A DNA stretch of 64,000 nt, taken from positions 1 to 64,000 of the forward strand of contig NZ_BDBQ01000066.1 in the NCBI RefSeq assembly GCF_001613065.1. The letters run 5' to 3'. The notes beneath the pieces are model-generated. The model was not told the origin of the DNA. It saw nothing but the letters and a program-made list of their open reading frames with translations, and searched no databases. The stretch comes from Nocardia miyunensis NBRC 108239. GTDB lineage: Bacteria; Actinomycetota; Actinomycetes; Mycobacteriales; Mycobacteriaceae. Within the stretch, counting starts at the first letter, position 1; every line of letters starts with the position of its first letter. Positions 41,980 to 50,710 of the stretch are shown here, in pieces. Both the position numbers and the translations under genes were made by a program.

Positions 41980-42816
41980 TCAGATCGGGAGAGTCACTTG
42001 GGATACGAACACATTGCGGACCCACCCCACGAATTGGTCCCACATACCGGTCACCAGCGCGATACCGACGGCGACCAGCAGAATTCCGCCGATCACCTGA
42101 ATGGTGCGCGAATGGCGACGCAGCCAGCCGACCCCGCGCAACGCGCTGGCCGACCCGAACGCCAGGATCACGAACGGCAGCCCCAGGCCCAGGCAGTAGG
42201 CCACGATCAGCACCACGCCGCGCACGGCGGTAGTGCCCTCGGTGCCCGCCGATACGGCCATCACGCCGGACAGGGTCGGGCCGAGACAGGGCGTCCAGCC
42301 CAGGGCGAACACCGCGCCCAGCAGCGGCGCGCCGACCAGACCGGTCAACCGCCGCGGATGCATCCGGGTGTCCCGCTGCAATGCCGGAACCAGGCCCAGG
42401 AACACCAGACCCATCACGACAGTCACCACGCCGCCGAGACGTTGCAGCAGTTCACGATTCACGTTCAGGGTCTGGATGACGCCGAACACCGTCACCGAGG
42501 CCAGCACGAACACGACGGTGAATCCCGCGACGAACAGACCCGCCGCGCCCGCCACGCGCATCCGGCCGGACTTGTCGAGCGTCGCGGTGTCGGCGCGCTT
42601 GGTCTCCCGGGCCTGCGACACGGTCACCGGCGGCGCTTCCGCACCGACCAGACCGGCCAGATAGGACAGATATCCCGGCACCAGCGGCACCACGCACGGC
42701 GAGGCGAACGACACCAGGCCCGCGAGCAGACATGCGCCCAGGGCCAGCAGCAACGGACCGGATGCGGCGGTCTGCTGGAACGAATCCCCTACCGACGCAA
42801 GCACACTCACATGCAT
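41980..42816 (-). CDS. ccdA: Cytochrome c biogenesis thiol-disulfide transporter CcdA
   Basis: A 278-residue protein with six transmembrane segments and the two redox cysteines in their family contexts: FASPCVVPLVPGYLSYLAG near residue 41 and GWTPCLGPTLSGV in the second half. It passes reducing equivalents from cytoplasmic thioredoxin to the extracytoplasmic thioredoxin-like lipoprotein encoded just upstream, keeping apocytochrome cysteines reduced. It is followed 2 bp later by resB. Confidence 0.93.
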   Translation of the reverse strand: MHVSVLASVGDSFQQTAASGPLLLALGACLLAGLVSFASPCVVPLVPGYLSYLAGLVGAEAPPVTVSQARETKRADTATLDKSGRMRVAGAAGLFVAGFTVVFVLASVTVFGVIQTLNVNRELLQRLGGVVTVVMGLVFLGLVPALQRDTRMHPRRLTGLVGAPLLGAVFALGWTPCLGPTLSGVMAVSAGTEGTTAVRGVVLIVAYCLGLGLPFVILAFGSASALRGVGWLRRHSRTIQVIGGILLVAVGIALVTGMWDQFVGWVRNVFVSQVTLPI

Positions 42817-42880
42817 GTCGACCGACCTCGAGCACCCCGGCCACCCGCGCTACGCCCGGACCACGAACACTCCGCGCGTG

Positions 42881-43489
42881 TCACTGCGCACTCTCCGCGG
42901 CGAGGCGGTCCACGACCGGCTGCAGATCACTGGCCAGCAGCGAGCGCAGGAAGACCGCGGCCACCCGATGCTGCCGATCCAGCACCAGCGTGGTGGGGAT
43001 GACGCTGGTCGGGAACTTCCCGCCCAGGGCCAGCAGACTGCGGAATTCCGGGTCGTAGATCGATGGATATTCGATGTGATTGGTGTCGACGAAATCCTGC
43101 GCCTTGTCCTGTTCCGGATCACGCACATTGATCCCCAGGAAGGCGACTCCCCGCGCCTTCGACTGCTCGTACACCTTCTCCAGCTCGGGCGACTCCGTCC
43201 GGCAGGGCCCGCACCACTGCCCCCAGATATTCAGCACCACAACCTGATTCGGGAAATCATTCACCGAAATGGTCTTATTCGTCAGCAGATTCGGCCCCGA
43301 CAGCTTCCCGATCGTCCCCCGCTTCGCCGCCGGGTCGTAGAAGATATCGGTCTTCCCCCCGGGCGAGACGAACTGGAACGTCCCACCCTGCGCCACCGCA
43401 TCACTACCGGTCGAACACCCCGCAAGTGCCGCCACCAGCGCAGCACAGGCGATCAGCACCGGAACCACGATCCGCGCGGGCTTACGCAT
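42881..43489 (-). CDS. Thioredoxin-like lipoprotein, ResA/TlpA type
   Basis: A 202-residue exported protein. The N-terminus is a lipoprotein signal peptide with lipobox LAGC (C25), so the protein is anchored on the outer face of the membrane. The thioredoxin active site is W92CGPC96 and the cis-proline region (TSVIPTTLVLD) is intact. It reduces apocytochrome c cysteines, recharged by CcdA. The ATG at 43489 is chosen because it begins the signal peptide; the longer open frame upstream is not coding. Confidence 0.9.
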   Translation of the reverse strand: MRKPARIVVPVLIACAALVAALAGCSTGSDAVAQGGTFQFVSPGGKTDIFYDPAAKRGTIGKLSGPNLLTNKTISVNDFPNQVVVLNIWGQWCGPCRTESPELEKVYEQSKARGVAFLGINVRDPEQDKAQDFVDTNHIEYPSIYDPEFRSLLALGGKFPTSVIPTTLVLDRQHRVAAVFLRSLLASDLQPVVDRLAAESAQ

Positions 43490-43776
43490 CCTGATCGCGC
43501 GCCGTAGACGGAATCGCCCAGCTCCTGCGGGCATCCGACGTTCACGCGCACGGCTCGATTCGCAACGCACAGCCGAACGGCCGAGCAGGCGACGCTCACC
43601 GGAACCACCGGTCGGGCGACTGCCACCGAAGCGCTCGACGACCCGACGCTCCCCGGATTGCTCTGGCGCACAGGGCTTTCCGTGCGCTACTTCCCCCGAC
43701 GCAAGCTTGCCGTCATGCCGCGCGCTAACGCCGGATCGAGCGTCGTGCCCACCGGTTCTGTCGGGTGTCGAGCCGT
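43490..43776. other. Intergenic, no feature seen
   Basis: About 290 bp between the histidine phosphatase stop and the lipoprotein start. I see no protein-like frame and no strong hairpin; a promoter for the cytochrome c maturation operon is expected here but not identifiable. Confidence 0.5.
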
Positions 43777-44523
43777 TCACGCCCCGGTCACCCGCGGATC
43801 CGATTCCCCCGCAGGTTCGGAGTAGACGATGTCGATCAGCGTATCCCCTTGGTAGACAAGGGATGTCAGAGAAGCGAGGGAGCACTGGCGGTTGCGGGGG
43901 TCGTGCCAGAGGCGCTTGCCCTCGAGGAAGCGGCGCAGGGTCCACACCGGAAGCTGATGGGAGACCACGACGGCCTCGTGACCGGCGGCCTCCACGCGGG
44001 CCTTGTTCACCGCGGCCAGCATGCGGTGCGCGATCTGCAGATACGGCTCACCCCAGGAGGGAGTGAACGGGTCGCGCAGCTTCCACCAGTGCCGGGGCTT
44101 GCGCAGTGCGCCGTCGCCGACCGAGACGCGCAGGCCCTCGAAGGTGTTGCCCGCCTCGATCAGGTTGTCGTCGGTGCGCACGATCAGCTCATGCGCACCG
44201 GCGATCGCACCGGCGGTCTCCTGCGCGCGTTGCAGCGGGGAGGCCACCACCAGCGTGATGTCGTGATCGGCGAGCGCGCGGCCGACCGCCGCGGCCTGGG
44301 ACCGGCCCGTCACCGACAAGCCGAAGCCGGGTAGGCGGCCGTAGAGGATGCCCTTCGGGTTGTGCACCTCACCGTGCCGCATCACGTGCACGATCGTCTC
44401 GGTGTCCGCGACGTCGTCGGGCAGCGGTGTGTTCTCCTCGGACACGCCGTCGGGCACGGTGTCCCGCACCGCCTCGAACGTCGCGTCCTGCGGTGTGTCG
44501 GGTGTCTCGGTGCGCTCGTTCAC
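43777..44523 (-). CDS. Histidine phosphatase (phosphoglycerate-mutase-like) family protein
   Basis: A 248-residue protein with the RHG catalytic motif (VMRHGEVHNP) and the second histidine in VVSHQLPVW. The N-terminal about 45 residues are an acidic, disordered extension. Substrates range from sugar phosphates to phosphoproteins, and none is indicated here. It overlaps hemL by 4 bp (GTGA) and corresponds to the gene between hemL and the thioredoxin-like gene in M. tuberculosis. Confidence 0.85.
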   Translation of the reverse strand: MNERTETPDTPQDATFEAVRDTVPDGVSEENTPLPDDVADTETIVHVMRHGEVHNPKGILYGRLPGFGLSVTGRSQAAAVGRALADHDITLVVASPLQRAQETAGAIAGAHELIVRTDDNLIEAGNTFEGLRVSVGDGALRKPRHWWKLRDPFTPSWGEPYLQIAHRMLAAVNKARVEAAGHEAVVVSHQLPVWTLRRFLEGKRLWHDPRNRQCSLASLTSLVYQGDTLIDIVYSEPAGESDPRVTGA

Positions 44524-45833
44524 GCGTCGGATCCTTCGGGTGTGGCGGCCGCCGCGGCCGCGGCGGCGGCGGGCAGGGCGGCGGCGATGCGGTCGAATGC
44601 GTCCTCGTCGAGCGCGGCGGAGACGAACCACGTCTCGAACGGGCTCGGCGGCGCGTAGACGCCGCGATCGAGCAGAGCGTGGAAGAATGCCGGGAAACGC
44701 CAGGTCTGGCTGGCCTTCGCGGCGGCGTAGTCGGTAACCGGATGGTCGGCGAAGAACACGCTCACCATATTGCCCGCGAATTGCACTTGATGAGCGAGCC
44801 CCGCCGTATCGAGTGCGCTACTCATCAGCGCGCCGAGTCGTTCGGCGTTGCGATCCAGGGCCGCGTAGACATCCGCGTCGGACGCGCGCAGCGAGGCGAG
44901 CCCGGCCGCCACCGCGACGGGATTACCCGACAACGTCCCGGCCTGATAGACGGGCCCGATCGGCGCGAGCCGGTTCATCACCTCGGCGCGACCGCCGAAC
45001 GCCGCGGCGGGCAGGCCACCGCTCATCACCTTGCCGAAGGTGTACAGATCACCCGCGACGCCGTCGCGACCGAACCATCCGGACCGGCTCACCCGGAATC
45101 CGGTCATCACCTCGTCCATGATCAGCAGCGCGCCGTTCTCGGAGGTCAGCCGCCGCAGGCCCGCGTTGTAACCGGGCTGCGGGGCGACCGTGCCCATATT
45201 GCCCGCCGCGGCCTCGGTGATGACGCACGCGATCTGGCCGGGATTCGCGGCGAACGCGGCGGCCACCGCGTCCAGGTCGTTGTAGGGCACCACGATCGTG
45301 TCGGCCGCCTGCGCGCCGGTGACGCCCGGCGAGGTCGGCAGACCCAGCGTCGCGACGCCCGAGCCCGCGTCGGCCAGCAGCGCGTCGACGTGCCCGTGAT
45401 AGCAACCGGCGAATTTGATGATCTTGCTGCGGCCGGTGAACCCGCGGGCCAGCCGCACCGCGCTCATGGTGGCCTCGGTACCGGAATTGACCAGCCGCAC
45501 CCGTTCCACGGGCTCGACCCGCGCGGCGATCTCCTCGGCCAGTTCGATCTCCGCCTCGGTCGGCGCGCCGAAGGACAATCCGTCGACCGCGACCTTCCGC
45601 ACCGCCTCCACGACGGCCGGATGCGCATGGCCGAGAATCATCGGCCCCCACGAACACACCAGGTCCACATATTCGGCGCCGTCGGCGTCGGTGAGCGTGC
45701 ACCCGCGCGCGGAGGTGATGAACCGCGGCGTACCGCCGACCGAATGGAACGCTCGCACAGGCGAATTCACGCCACCGGGAATGATCGCGGCGGCGCGATC
45801 GAACAGGTGCGCGGAGGCCGGAGAAGAACTCAC
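44520..45833 (-). CDS. hemL: Glutamate-1-semialdehyde 2,1-aminomutase
   Basis: A 437-residue PLP enzyme of class III aminotransferases, second step of the C5 route to 5-aminolevulinate. The PLP lysine is K268 in TFGKVMSGG, with LIMDEVMTGFR just before it and NSGTEATM (residues 116-123) for phosphate binding. The C-terminus ends with an alanine run (AAAAAAAAATPEG) that is unusual for the enzyme but common in this GC-rich context. The GTG at 45833 starts the protein; the frame upstream is not conserved. Confidence 0.94.
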   Translation of the reverse strand: MSSSPASAHLFDRAAAIIPGGVNSPVRAFHSVGGTPRFITSARGCTLTDADGAEYVDLVCSWGPMILGHAHPAVVEAVRKVAVDGLSFGAPTEAEIELAEEIAARVEPVERVRLVNSGTEATMSAVRLARGFTGRSKIIKFAGCYHGHVDALLADAGSGVATLGLPTSPGVTGAQAADTIVVPYNDLDAVAAAFAANPGQIACVITEAAAGNMGTVAPQPGYNAGLRRLTSENGALLIMDEVMTGFRVSRSGWFGRDGVAGDLYTFGKVMSGGLPAAAFGGRAEVMNRLAPIGPVYQAGTLSGNPVAVAAGLASLRASDADVYAALDRNAERLGALMSSALDTAGLAHQVQFAGNMVSVFFADHPVTDYAAAKASQTWRFPAFFHALLDRGVYAPPSPFETWFVSAALDEDAFDRIAAALPAAAAAAAAATPEGSDA

Positions 45834-46023
45834 GGCCTCCAGTGTCGCAGCCCGGTCCGCACCGGTCGACGACAGGGTGTAGTGGGGTGAGCCACCCCAC
45901 ACCGTATGTCCGGATTCACCGCAACACGCCGGAGTGCCGTTCGAGCTCAATTCGATCGCTCGATGATTGCCACTGCGTACCCTCGGTCCGGTCCATCATC
46001 CGCAATCCGGCCGGGAGAGATTC

Positions 46024-46410
46024 ATGCGAACGTTGTTCATCGGCGCCAGCCTGACCGCCCTCGTAGGCGCCGCACTGACCTGTGCCGCGACCGAGGCGTC
46101 GGCGGGCGCCCTCGTCGCCCAGCCCGACCAGGGACGCATCGGGATCAGCCTGTCGCACGAGGAGACCGCCGCCCTGGCGGAAGGTCCGGTTCCGGCGCTG
46201 GTGAGCAGGGTCGTCCCGCTGAACCGAATGGGTGCGGGCCTGCATCCGGGCAGCCAGATCTACCGCGACCAGCACGGCGGCGTACACGCCTCACCGCGCG
46301 AACTGCTGCTCGAATCGGCCGCGCATCCGAACGGGAACGTGGTCGTCTACCTCGACGCCCCCGGCACACACGGCCCCCGCGTGCTCGACATCTACGAGCA
46401 CTGGAACTGA
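46024..46410 (+). CDS. Secreted hypothetical protein
   Basis: A 128-residue protein with a clear signal peptide (MRTLFIGASLTALVGAALTC, cleavage probably after ATEASA). The mature part is small, with no cysteine and no recognised domain, and resembles other exported nocardial proteins of unknown role. It is divergent from hemL. Confidence 0.65.
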   Translation: MRTLFIGASLTALVGAALTCAATEASAGALVAQPDQGRIGISLSHEETAALAEGPVPALVSRVVPLNRMGAGLHPGSQIYRDQHGGVHASPRELLLESAAHPNGNVVVYLDAPGTHGPRVLDIYEHWN

Positions 46411-46414
46411 CCCG

Positions 46415-46636
46415 CTACCAGTGTGAGGGCCGCAGGCACGACAGCGAGAATCCGGTCGACACCAGGCAACTCACCGGCCCCGGAAGCCCGTCGACCAGAC
46501 GCGAGTGGGTCACCGGTTCCGGTGCCGGGCCGGCATCCATCGCCGTGAGCACGTCCAAGGCCACGGTGACCAGTGCGATGATGGCGACGGCCAGCGTCAC
46601 GACGACTCTTCGCTGCACGGGATACGTGCGGGGCAT
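46415..46636 (-). CDS. Small membrane-anchored hypothetical protein
   Basis: A 73-residue protein with one hydrophobic N-terminal helix (VVVTLAVAIIALVTVALDVL) and a short extracytoplasmic part containing two cysteines (VSCLVSTGFSLSCL), which may form a disulfide. ATG at 46636. It converges on the secreted protein gene with 4 bp between stops. No function known. Confidence 0.55.
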   Translation of the reverse strand: MPRTYPVQRRVVVTLAVAIIALVTVALDVLTAMDAGPAPEPVTHSRLVDGLPGPVSCLVSTGFSLSCLRPSHW

Positions 46637-46698
46637 ACCTTCAGTGTTCCCGCGAATCACCGAGTTACCACCAATAGCCGAAAGTTGGCCTCGAACCT

Positions 46699-46983
46699 CT
46701 ATATCCGCTCGGCCGCGGGCCCTGCGCCCCCCGGTCGGCCTTTCCGCGCCGGACGGTCCACAGACCGTGCGACCAGATCGATGAGGGCCAGTCCGGCCGC
46801 TACGACCAGTAGCGCGGCGAGCCCGAGCCATGGGCCGTCGTAGCGGGTCGCCTCGAAAGCGGGCAGATCACCCGACGCCGCGAACGGAATCGATTCGATG
46901 CCGGCGTGCCAGGCCGGCACGACCCCGGCGAGGCAGCAGACCAGGACGACCACGTCCAGGACCGGCCACAGGCGGTGCATCAT
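46699..46983 (-). CDS. Two-TM membrane protein downstream of hemB (Rv0514-like position)
   Basis: A 94-residue protein with two transmembrane helices (LDVVVLVCCLAGVVPAW and LGLAALLVVAAGLALIDLV). Its start overlaps the stop of the 46980-47576 gene by 4 bp, so they are co-translated. M. tuberculosis has a similar pair of membrane proteins after hemB. Function unknown. Confidence 0.7.
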   Translation of the reverse strand: MMHRLWPVLDVVVLVCCLAGVVPAWHAGIESIPFAASGDLPAFEATRYDGPWLGLAALLVVAAGLALIDLVARSVDRPARKGRPGGAGPAAERI

Positions 46984-47576
46984 CGAGCGTCCTCCTTGCC
47001 GTCGCCGGTGCCTTCGAATTCGTCGTCCGCGTCTTCCGGGCCGGAATCATCCGGTCCCGCAGCCCTGGAACCGGCCTGCTCCGAGCCGTCGTTCGCGGAG
47101 CGCCCTTCGACCGCCGCGCTGAGCTCCTCGCGCAGACGGCGATGATCGCGCGCCCACGCCTGCACCAGACCGCCGTCGCGCAGTTTCAGCCCGATGCCCT
47201 TGCGCCTGCGCGGCACACCGGCCAACTCCCCGAGGGCGCGCGCGGACTGCCAGTCCTCGTCCTCCCAGGACTCCTCGTCGTGCTCGGGAAAGATCGCGGC
47301 GATCCGTTCCAGCTCCAACGTCTCGGTGCCCTCGCGCAGCGAGGTATCGGTGAGTTCCACGCTGACGTGCCGCTTACCCGCGACGACCTGCAACGAGACG
47401 AATCCGGCGAGCAGTACCGCGCAGAAGAGCAGGCCGAACCAGTGCACCGGGCCGTGCCCCAGCGCCAGTTCCAGGACCAGCACGATCAGGCAGATCAGCG
47501 GACCGTACGCGACGGTGCGCCAGCGCGCGCCGGGCTCGGCGAACCGCACATCGGCCGCGGCTCGGGTATCGGTCAC
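46980..47576 (-). CDS. Membrane protein downstream of hemB (Rv0513-like position)
   Basis: A 198-residue protein: two transmembrane helices in the first half (AYGPLICLIVLVLELAL, WFGLLFCAVLLAGFVSLQ), then a cytoplasmic domain with basic and acidic stretches and a strongly acidic C-terminal tail. GTG at 47576 follows GGAGG. Probably in one operon with hemB and the 46699-46983 gene, so a link with heme supply is possible. I recognise no domain. Confidence 0.7.
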   Translation of the reverse strand: MTDTRAAADVRFAEPGARWRTVAYGPLICLIVLVLELALGHGPVHWFGLLFCAVLLAGFVSLQVVAGKRHVSVELTDTSLREGTETLELERIAAIFPEHDEESWEDEDWQSARALGELAGVPRRRKGIGLKLRDGGLVQAWARDHRRLREELSAAVEGRSANDGSEQAGSRAAGPDDSGPEDADDEFEGTGDGKEDAR

Positions 47577-47632
47577 GGAAACCTCCAGGCTGTCGCGCTC
47601 GCCCGCACGATTCCGAGATGAGGCGAAGCGAT

Positions 47633-47752
47633 TCAGCCGACCATACCGGGCAGCAACAGGACGGCCAGAGTGAGCAGACCGAGGATGAGAACCAGGCTCA
47701 TCATCACGACGTCGCGCCGAAGGCTCTGCGGCTGTTGAATCACCACTCGCAT
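47633..47752 (-). CDS. Tiny single-TM protein
   Basis: A 39-residue protein: a basic N-terminus and one helix (VVMMSLVLILGLLTLAVLLL). AGCGGAGG lies 5 bp before the second of two consecutive ATG codons (47752; the first is at 47755). Located inside the hemB-distal membrane gene set. Function unknown. Confidence 0.55.
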   Translation of the reverse strand: MRVVIQQPQSLRRDVVMMSLVLILGLLTLAVLLLPGMVG

Positions 47753-47875
47753 CATTGCCTCCGCTTCTCCGGAACGTCTCGCGCGATCCGATGCGGAACG
47801 CACGACCCACGACATCCGGTTCCAAGGTCGTCTGTGACAACCCTCACCATACATGCCGACACACCGGTGACAAAT

Positions 47876-48409
47876 TCATCGCGGCAACCGATTTCCGTTC
47901 ACCTTGAAGTAGGCGTTGGATTCCGTTCGACGGCAAAGGAATACGGCTCCGGCGGCCAATACGGCCTGCAGGATCGCAGCGGCGCCGGCGAGCATCTCGC
48001 CGGTTCCGGAGATCGCGCCGAGCCCGAACATCGAGTTCACCCCGCCGATCACCAGCACGACGGCCGCCACGTCGAACAGCGTGCGCGCCCACTGCTTCCC
48101 GCGGCGCAGCTGATGCACGACGGCCAGCGCCGCGGCCGCCAGGGCCAGTCCGAACACCACACCCAGCACGATCATCACCGTGACCATCAGGTCGTAGGTC
48201 GCCATCGGGGTCTCGGGCTGCTGGGGGTGCAGCTGATCGTAGATGTTCTTCGCGATCGTGTGCCGGTGCTCGAACCGCGTCCACATCCCGGCGAAAAGTC
48301 GCACCACGCCCAAAACGACCGCACCCCACCATAATTGGGACGCGGTACGAACGTCGTCGGGTATCGGCCGGTCGGGAGCCGGTGGGACCGGCGGAGTCCA
48401 CGGATTCAC
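47876..48409 (-). CDS. Four-TM hypothetical membrane protein coupled to hemB
   Basis: A 177-residue protein with a proline-rich N-terminus and four transmembrane helices (first WWGAVVLGVVRLFAGMW). Its ATG overlaps the hemB stop by 4 bp (ATGA), which indicates co-translation with hemB. No family that I recognise with a known role. Confidence 0.7.
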   Translation of the reverse strand: MNPWTPPVPPAPDRPIPDDVRTASQLWWGAVVLGVVRLFAGMWTRFEHRHTIAKNIYDQLHPQQPETPMATYDLMVTVMIVLGVVFGLALAAAALAVVHQLRRGKQWARTLFDVAAVVLVIGGVNSMFGLGAISGTGEMLAGAAAILQAVLAAGAVFLCRRTESNAYFKVNGNRLPR

Positions 48410-49383
48410 GACAGCCAGTGCGCCACTTCGGTCGCCCAGTAGGTGAGCACGATGTCCGCGCCCGCCCGCCGAATGCCCATCAGCGATTCCAGGACCGCCG
48501 CGCGGCGATCGATCCAGCCGTTCGCGGCGGCGGCGGTGATCATCGAGTACTCGCCGGAGATCTGGTACGCGGCCACCGGGACGGTGGAACGGTCGGCAAC
48601 ATCACGGAGAATGTCCAGGTAGGACATGGCGGGCTTGACCATGACCAGATCCGCGCCCTCGGCCAGATCCAGCTCCAGCTCGCGGATCGCCTCGCGGCGG
48701 TTGGCCGAATCCTGTTGGTAGGTACGGCGATCGCCCTGCAACGAGGAGGACACGGCCTCGCGGAACGGGCCGTAGAACGCCGAAGCGTACTTCGCGGCGT
48801 AGGCCAGGATGCCGGTGTCGATGCGCCCGGCCTCGTCCAGGGCGTCGCGGATCGCGCCGACCTGGCCGTCCATCATGCCGCTGGTGCCGAGCAGATCCGC
48901 GCCCGCCTCGGCCTGGGCCAGCGCCATCTCGACGTAGCGGTCCAGGGTGGCGTCGTTGTCGACCGAGCCGTCCGGGGACAGCACGCCGCAGTGGCCGTGA
49001 TCGGTGAATTCGTCCAGGCAGGTGTCGGCCATGACCACCGTCGCGTCGCCGACCTCCTCGGACAGCGCGCGCAGGCCGCGGTTCAGGATGCCCTCGGGAT
49101 CGCTGGCGAGGCTGCCGACCGCGTCCTTGTCCTGCGGACGCGGCACCCCGAACAACATCAGCCCGCCCACCCCGGCGGAGACCGCCGCCACGGCCGCCTT
49201 GCGCAGTGAATCCATCGAATGCTGATGCACGCCCGGCATCGAGCCGATCTCGCGCGGTTCGTCCAGCCCGTCGGCGACGAACATGGGTAGCACCAAATGC
49301 CTTGGTTCAAGTGTGGTTTCGGCTACGAGACGCCGTAGAGCAGGGGTACGACGCAACCGCCGCGGGCGGTCCATTCCGGTCAT
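48406..49383 (-). CDS. hemB: Porphobilinogen synthase (delta-aminolevulinic acid dehydratase)
   Basis: A 325-residue TIM-barrel enzyme that joins two aminolevulinates. The two substrate-binding lysines are K198 (AYAAKYASAFYGPF) and K250 (VMVKPAMSYLD). The metal loop is C122-L-D124-E-F-T-D-H-G-H-C132; the aspartate at 124, where zinc enzymes have cysteine, marks the non-zinc, Mg2+-responsive class. The ATG at 49383 (TGMDRPRRLRR) is used; another ATG is 9 bp further in. Separated from hemD by a TetR/hydrolase insertion, unlike M. tuberculosis. Confidence 0.93.
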   Translation of the reverse strand: MTGMDRPRRLRRTPALRRLVAETTLEPRHLVLPMFVADGLDEPREIGSMPGVHQHSMDSLRKAAVAAVSAGVGGLMLFGVPRPQDKDAVGSLASDPEGILNRGLRALSEEVGDATVVMADTCLDEFTDHGHCGVLSPDGSVDNDATLDRYVEMALAQAEAGADLLGTSGMMDGQVGAIRDALDEAGRIDTGILAYAAKYASAFYGPFREAVSSSLQGDRRTYQQDSANRREAIRELELDLAEGADLVMVKPAMSYLDILRDVADRSTVPVAAYQISGEYSMITAAAANGWIDRRAAVLESLMGIRRAGADIVLTYWATEVAHWLS

Positions 49384-49984
49384 GAATCGCACGATACGCC
49401 CCGGTCCGGGCCTGTGCCGCACCGCCTCCGCAGCGGCCCGACCCTCCTCGCGAGCCACCCGGAACGACCACCACCACACCCGTGACCAGGCACTCGCCGA
49501 GCAACTCCGAACATTCGCTTGACCACCGGCTGCCTTCCCGGCCGATACGACCGGCGCCGCACCCGCGCACCCGGCCCTCCGAATGCGGCACGCGCCCACG
49601 ACTATGACGAATTGCACACGACCGCATCCCAACCGACCACCTCCGGCAACCCGCCGCCGGAGGCCGGATGACGCCGGTAGCGCGACCGGCGCTATCCCCT
49701 GCGGAGTGCTCGGGTCGGTCGGGCACGACATTGCGGGGCATGGGTGCCCTCGAGGATGATCGCGAAGCACTAGCAGCCCGCGGAGTGCTCCGTCGTTCAC
49801 GCCGCACCTTACGAAAGCGACGACGGCGCCGAGCGGAGCAGTACGCCCCGCACGGCTGCGTACCAACCCGTGATCGGGATGCTGCACGCGTCCGGACCAT
49901 GTGACGGCCGGCCGGAGCGGACAGGCGCGCAGGCTGTGCGCTGCGTCCGGGGCGCTGCCGCGGGTCGAGAGCGATCGGTGGACG
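49384..49984. other. 600-bp gap upstream of hemB without a supportable gene
   Basis: The stretch is very GC-rich and open in several frames, but none has protein-like composition or a ribosome binding site. The only internal repetition I noticed is GCGGAGTGCTC at two places about 80 bp apart (near 49700 and 49780). It should contain the hemB promoter. Confidence 0.5.
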
Positions 49985-50602
49985 TCAGCGGGGTACGGCG
50001 ACCTTCAGGGCGGCTTCGAGGGCGGTGGTGAGCGTTTCGAGGTAGGCGTCGTCGCTGTCGCCGGACAGGACGAGGACGCGGAAGCCCAGGGGGGCGATGA
50101 GCAGGTCCGAGGCGAGTTCGAGATCGAGGTCGGCGGGCAGTTCGCCGCGGTCGATGGCGGCTCGCAGGACGGTGCGGACGTTCTCGCGGCGGGGGGCCGC
50201 CACGGCGGTGTGCAGGACTTCGGCGAGGGCTTCGTTGTGGTGCGCCTCGGCGAACAGGGCCGCGCCGATATTTCTGACCGTGGCATTCGTCAGTTGGCCG
50301 CGGAGGGTGTCCAGGAGTCGGCGCAGATCGGTGCGCAGGGCGCCGGTGTTCGGGATCGGGGGCAGGGTGTCGCGGACGGCCTGGCGGATCAGCTCGGTGA
50401 GCATCTCCTCCCTGGACGGCCAGCGTCGATACAGCGCGGCCTTGCCGACGCCGGCGCGGCGGGCGATCGCCTCCATGGACAGCCGCGCATAGCCGGACTC
50501 GGCGAGTTCGGCGAAGGTCGCCTCGGTGATCGCGTCGGTGACGTGCTGCCGCAGGGCCGCGCCGCCGGTTGCCGGCCGAGCCGCGGTCGTCTCCTTTGCC
50601 AT
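49985..50602 (-). CDS. TetR-family transcriptional regulator
   Basis: A 205-residue TetR protein; HTH at about residues 19-65 (VTDAITEATFAELAESGYA ... VGKAALYRRWPSREEMLTEL). It is divergent from the alpha/beta hydrolase with 108 bp between starts, in which two copies of an 18-bp palindromic box lie. It is therefore the probable repressor of both genes. Confidence 0.9.
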   Translation of the reverse strand: MAKETTAARPATGGAALRQHVTDAITEATFAELAESGYARLSMEAIARRAGVGKAALYRRWPSREEMLTELIRQAVRDTLPPIPNTGALRTDLRRLLDTLRGQLTNATVRNIGAALFAEAHHNEALAEVLHTAVAAPRRENVRTVLRAAIDRGELPADLDLELASDLLIAPLGFRVLVLSGDSDDAYLETLTTALEAALKVAVPR

Positions 50603-50620
50603 GCACCGAGAATAACCAGG

Positions 50621-50690
50621 ACGGAACCGTTGCGTTCCATTCGGATCCGGTGCTAGCTTCGTACCTAATGGAACGGAACCGTCTCGTTCC
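50621..50690. promoter_or_regulatory. Two copies of the TetR operator
   Basis: ACGGAACCGTTGCGTTCC (50621-50638) and ACGGAACCGTCTCGTTCC (50673-50690) share a GGAAC-n6-GTTCC palindrome and differ at two central bases. They are 52 bp apart, one near each divergent start. Confidence 0.7.
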
Positions 50691-50710
50691 TGACAGGAAG
50701 GTGTTCGACG

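Noticed and set aside
47755..47775. Partial match to the 21-bp dispersed repeat
   Set aside because: The similarity is to the ribosome binding site of the tiny membrane protein and breaks off after 13 bases.
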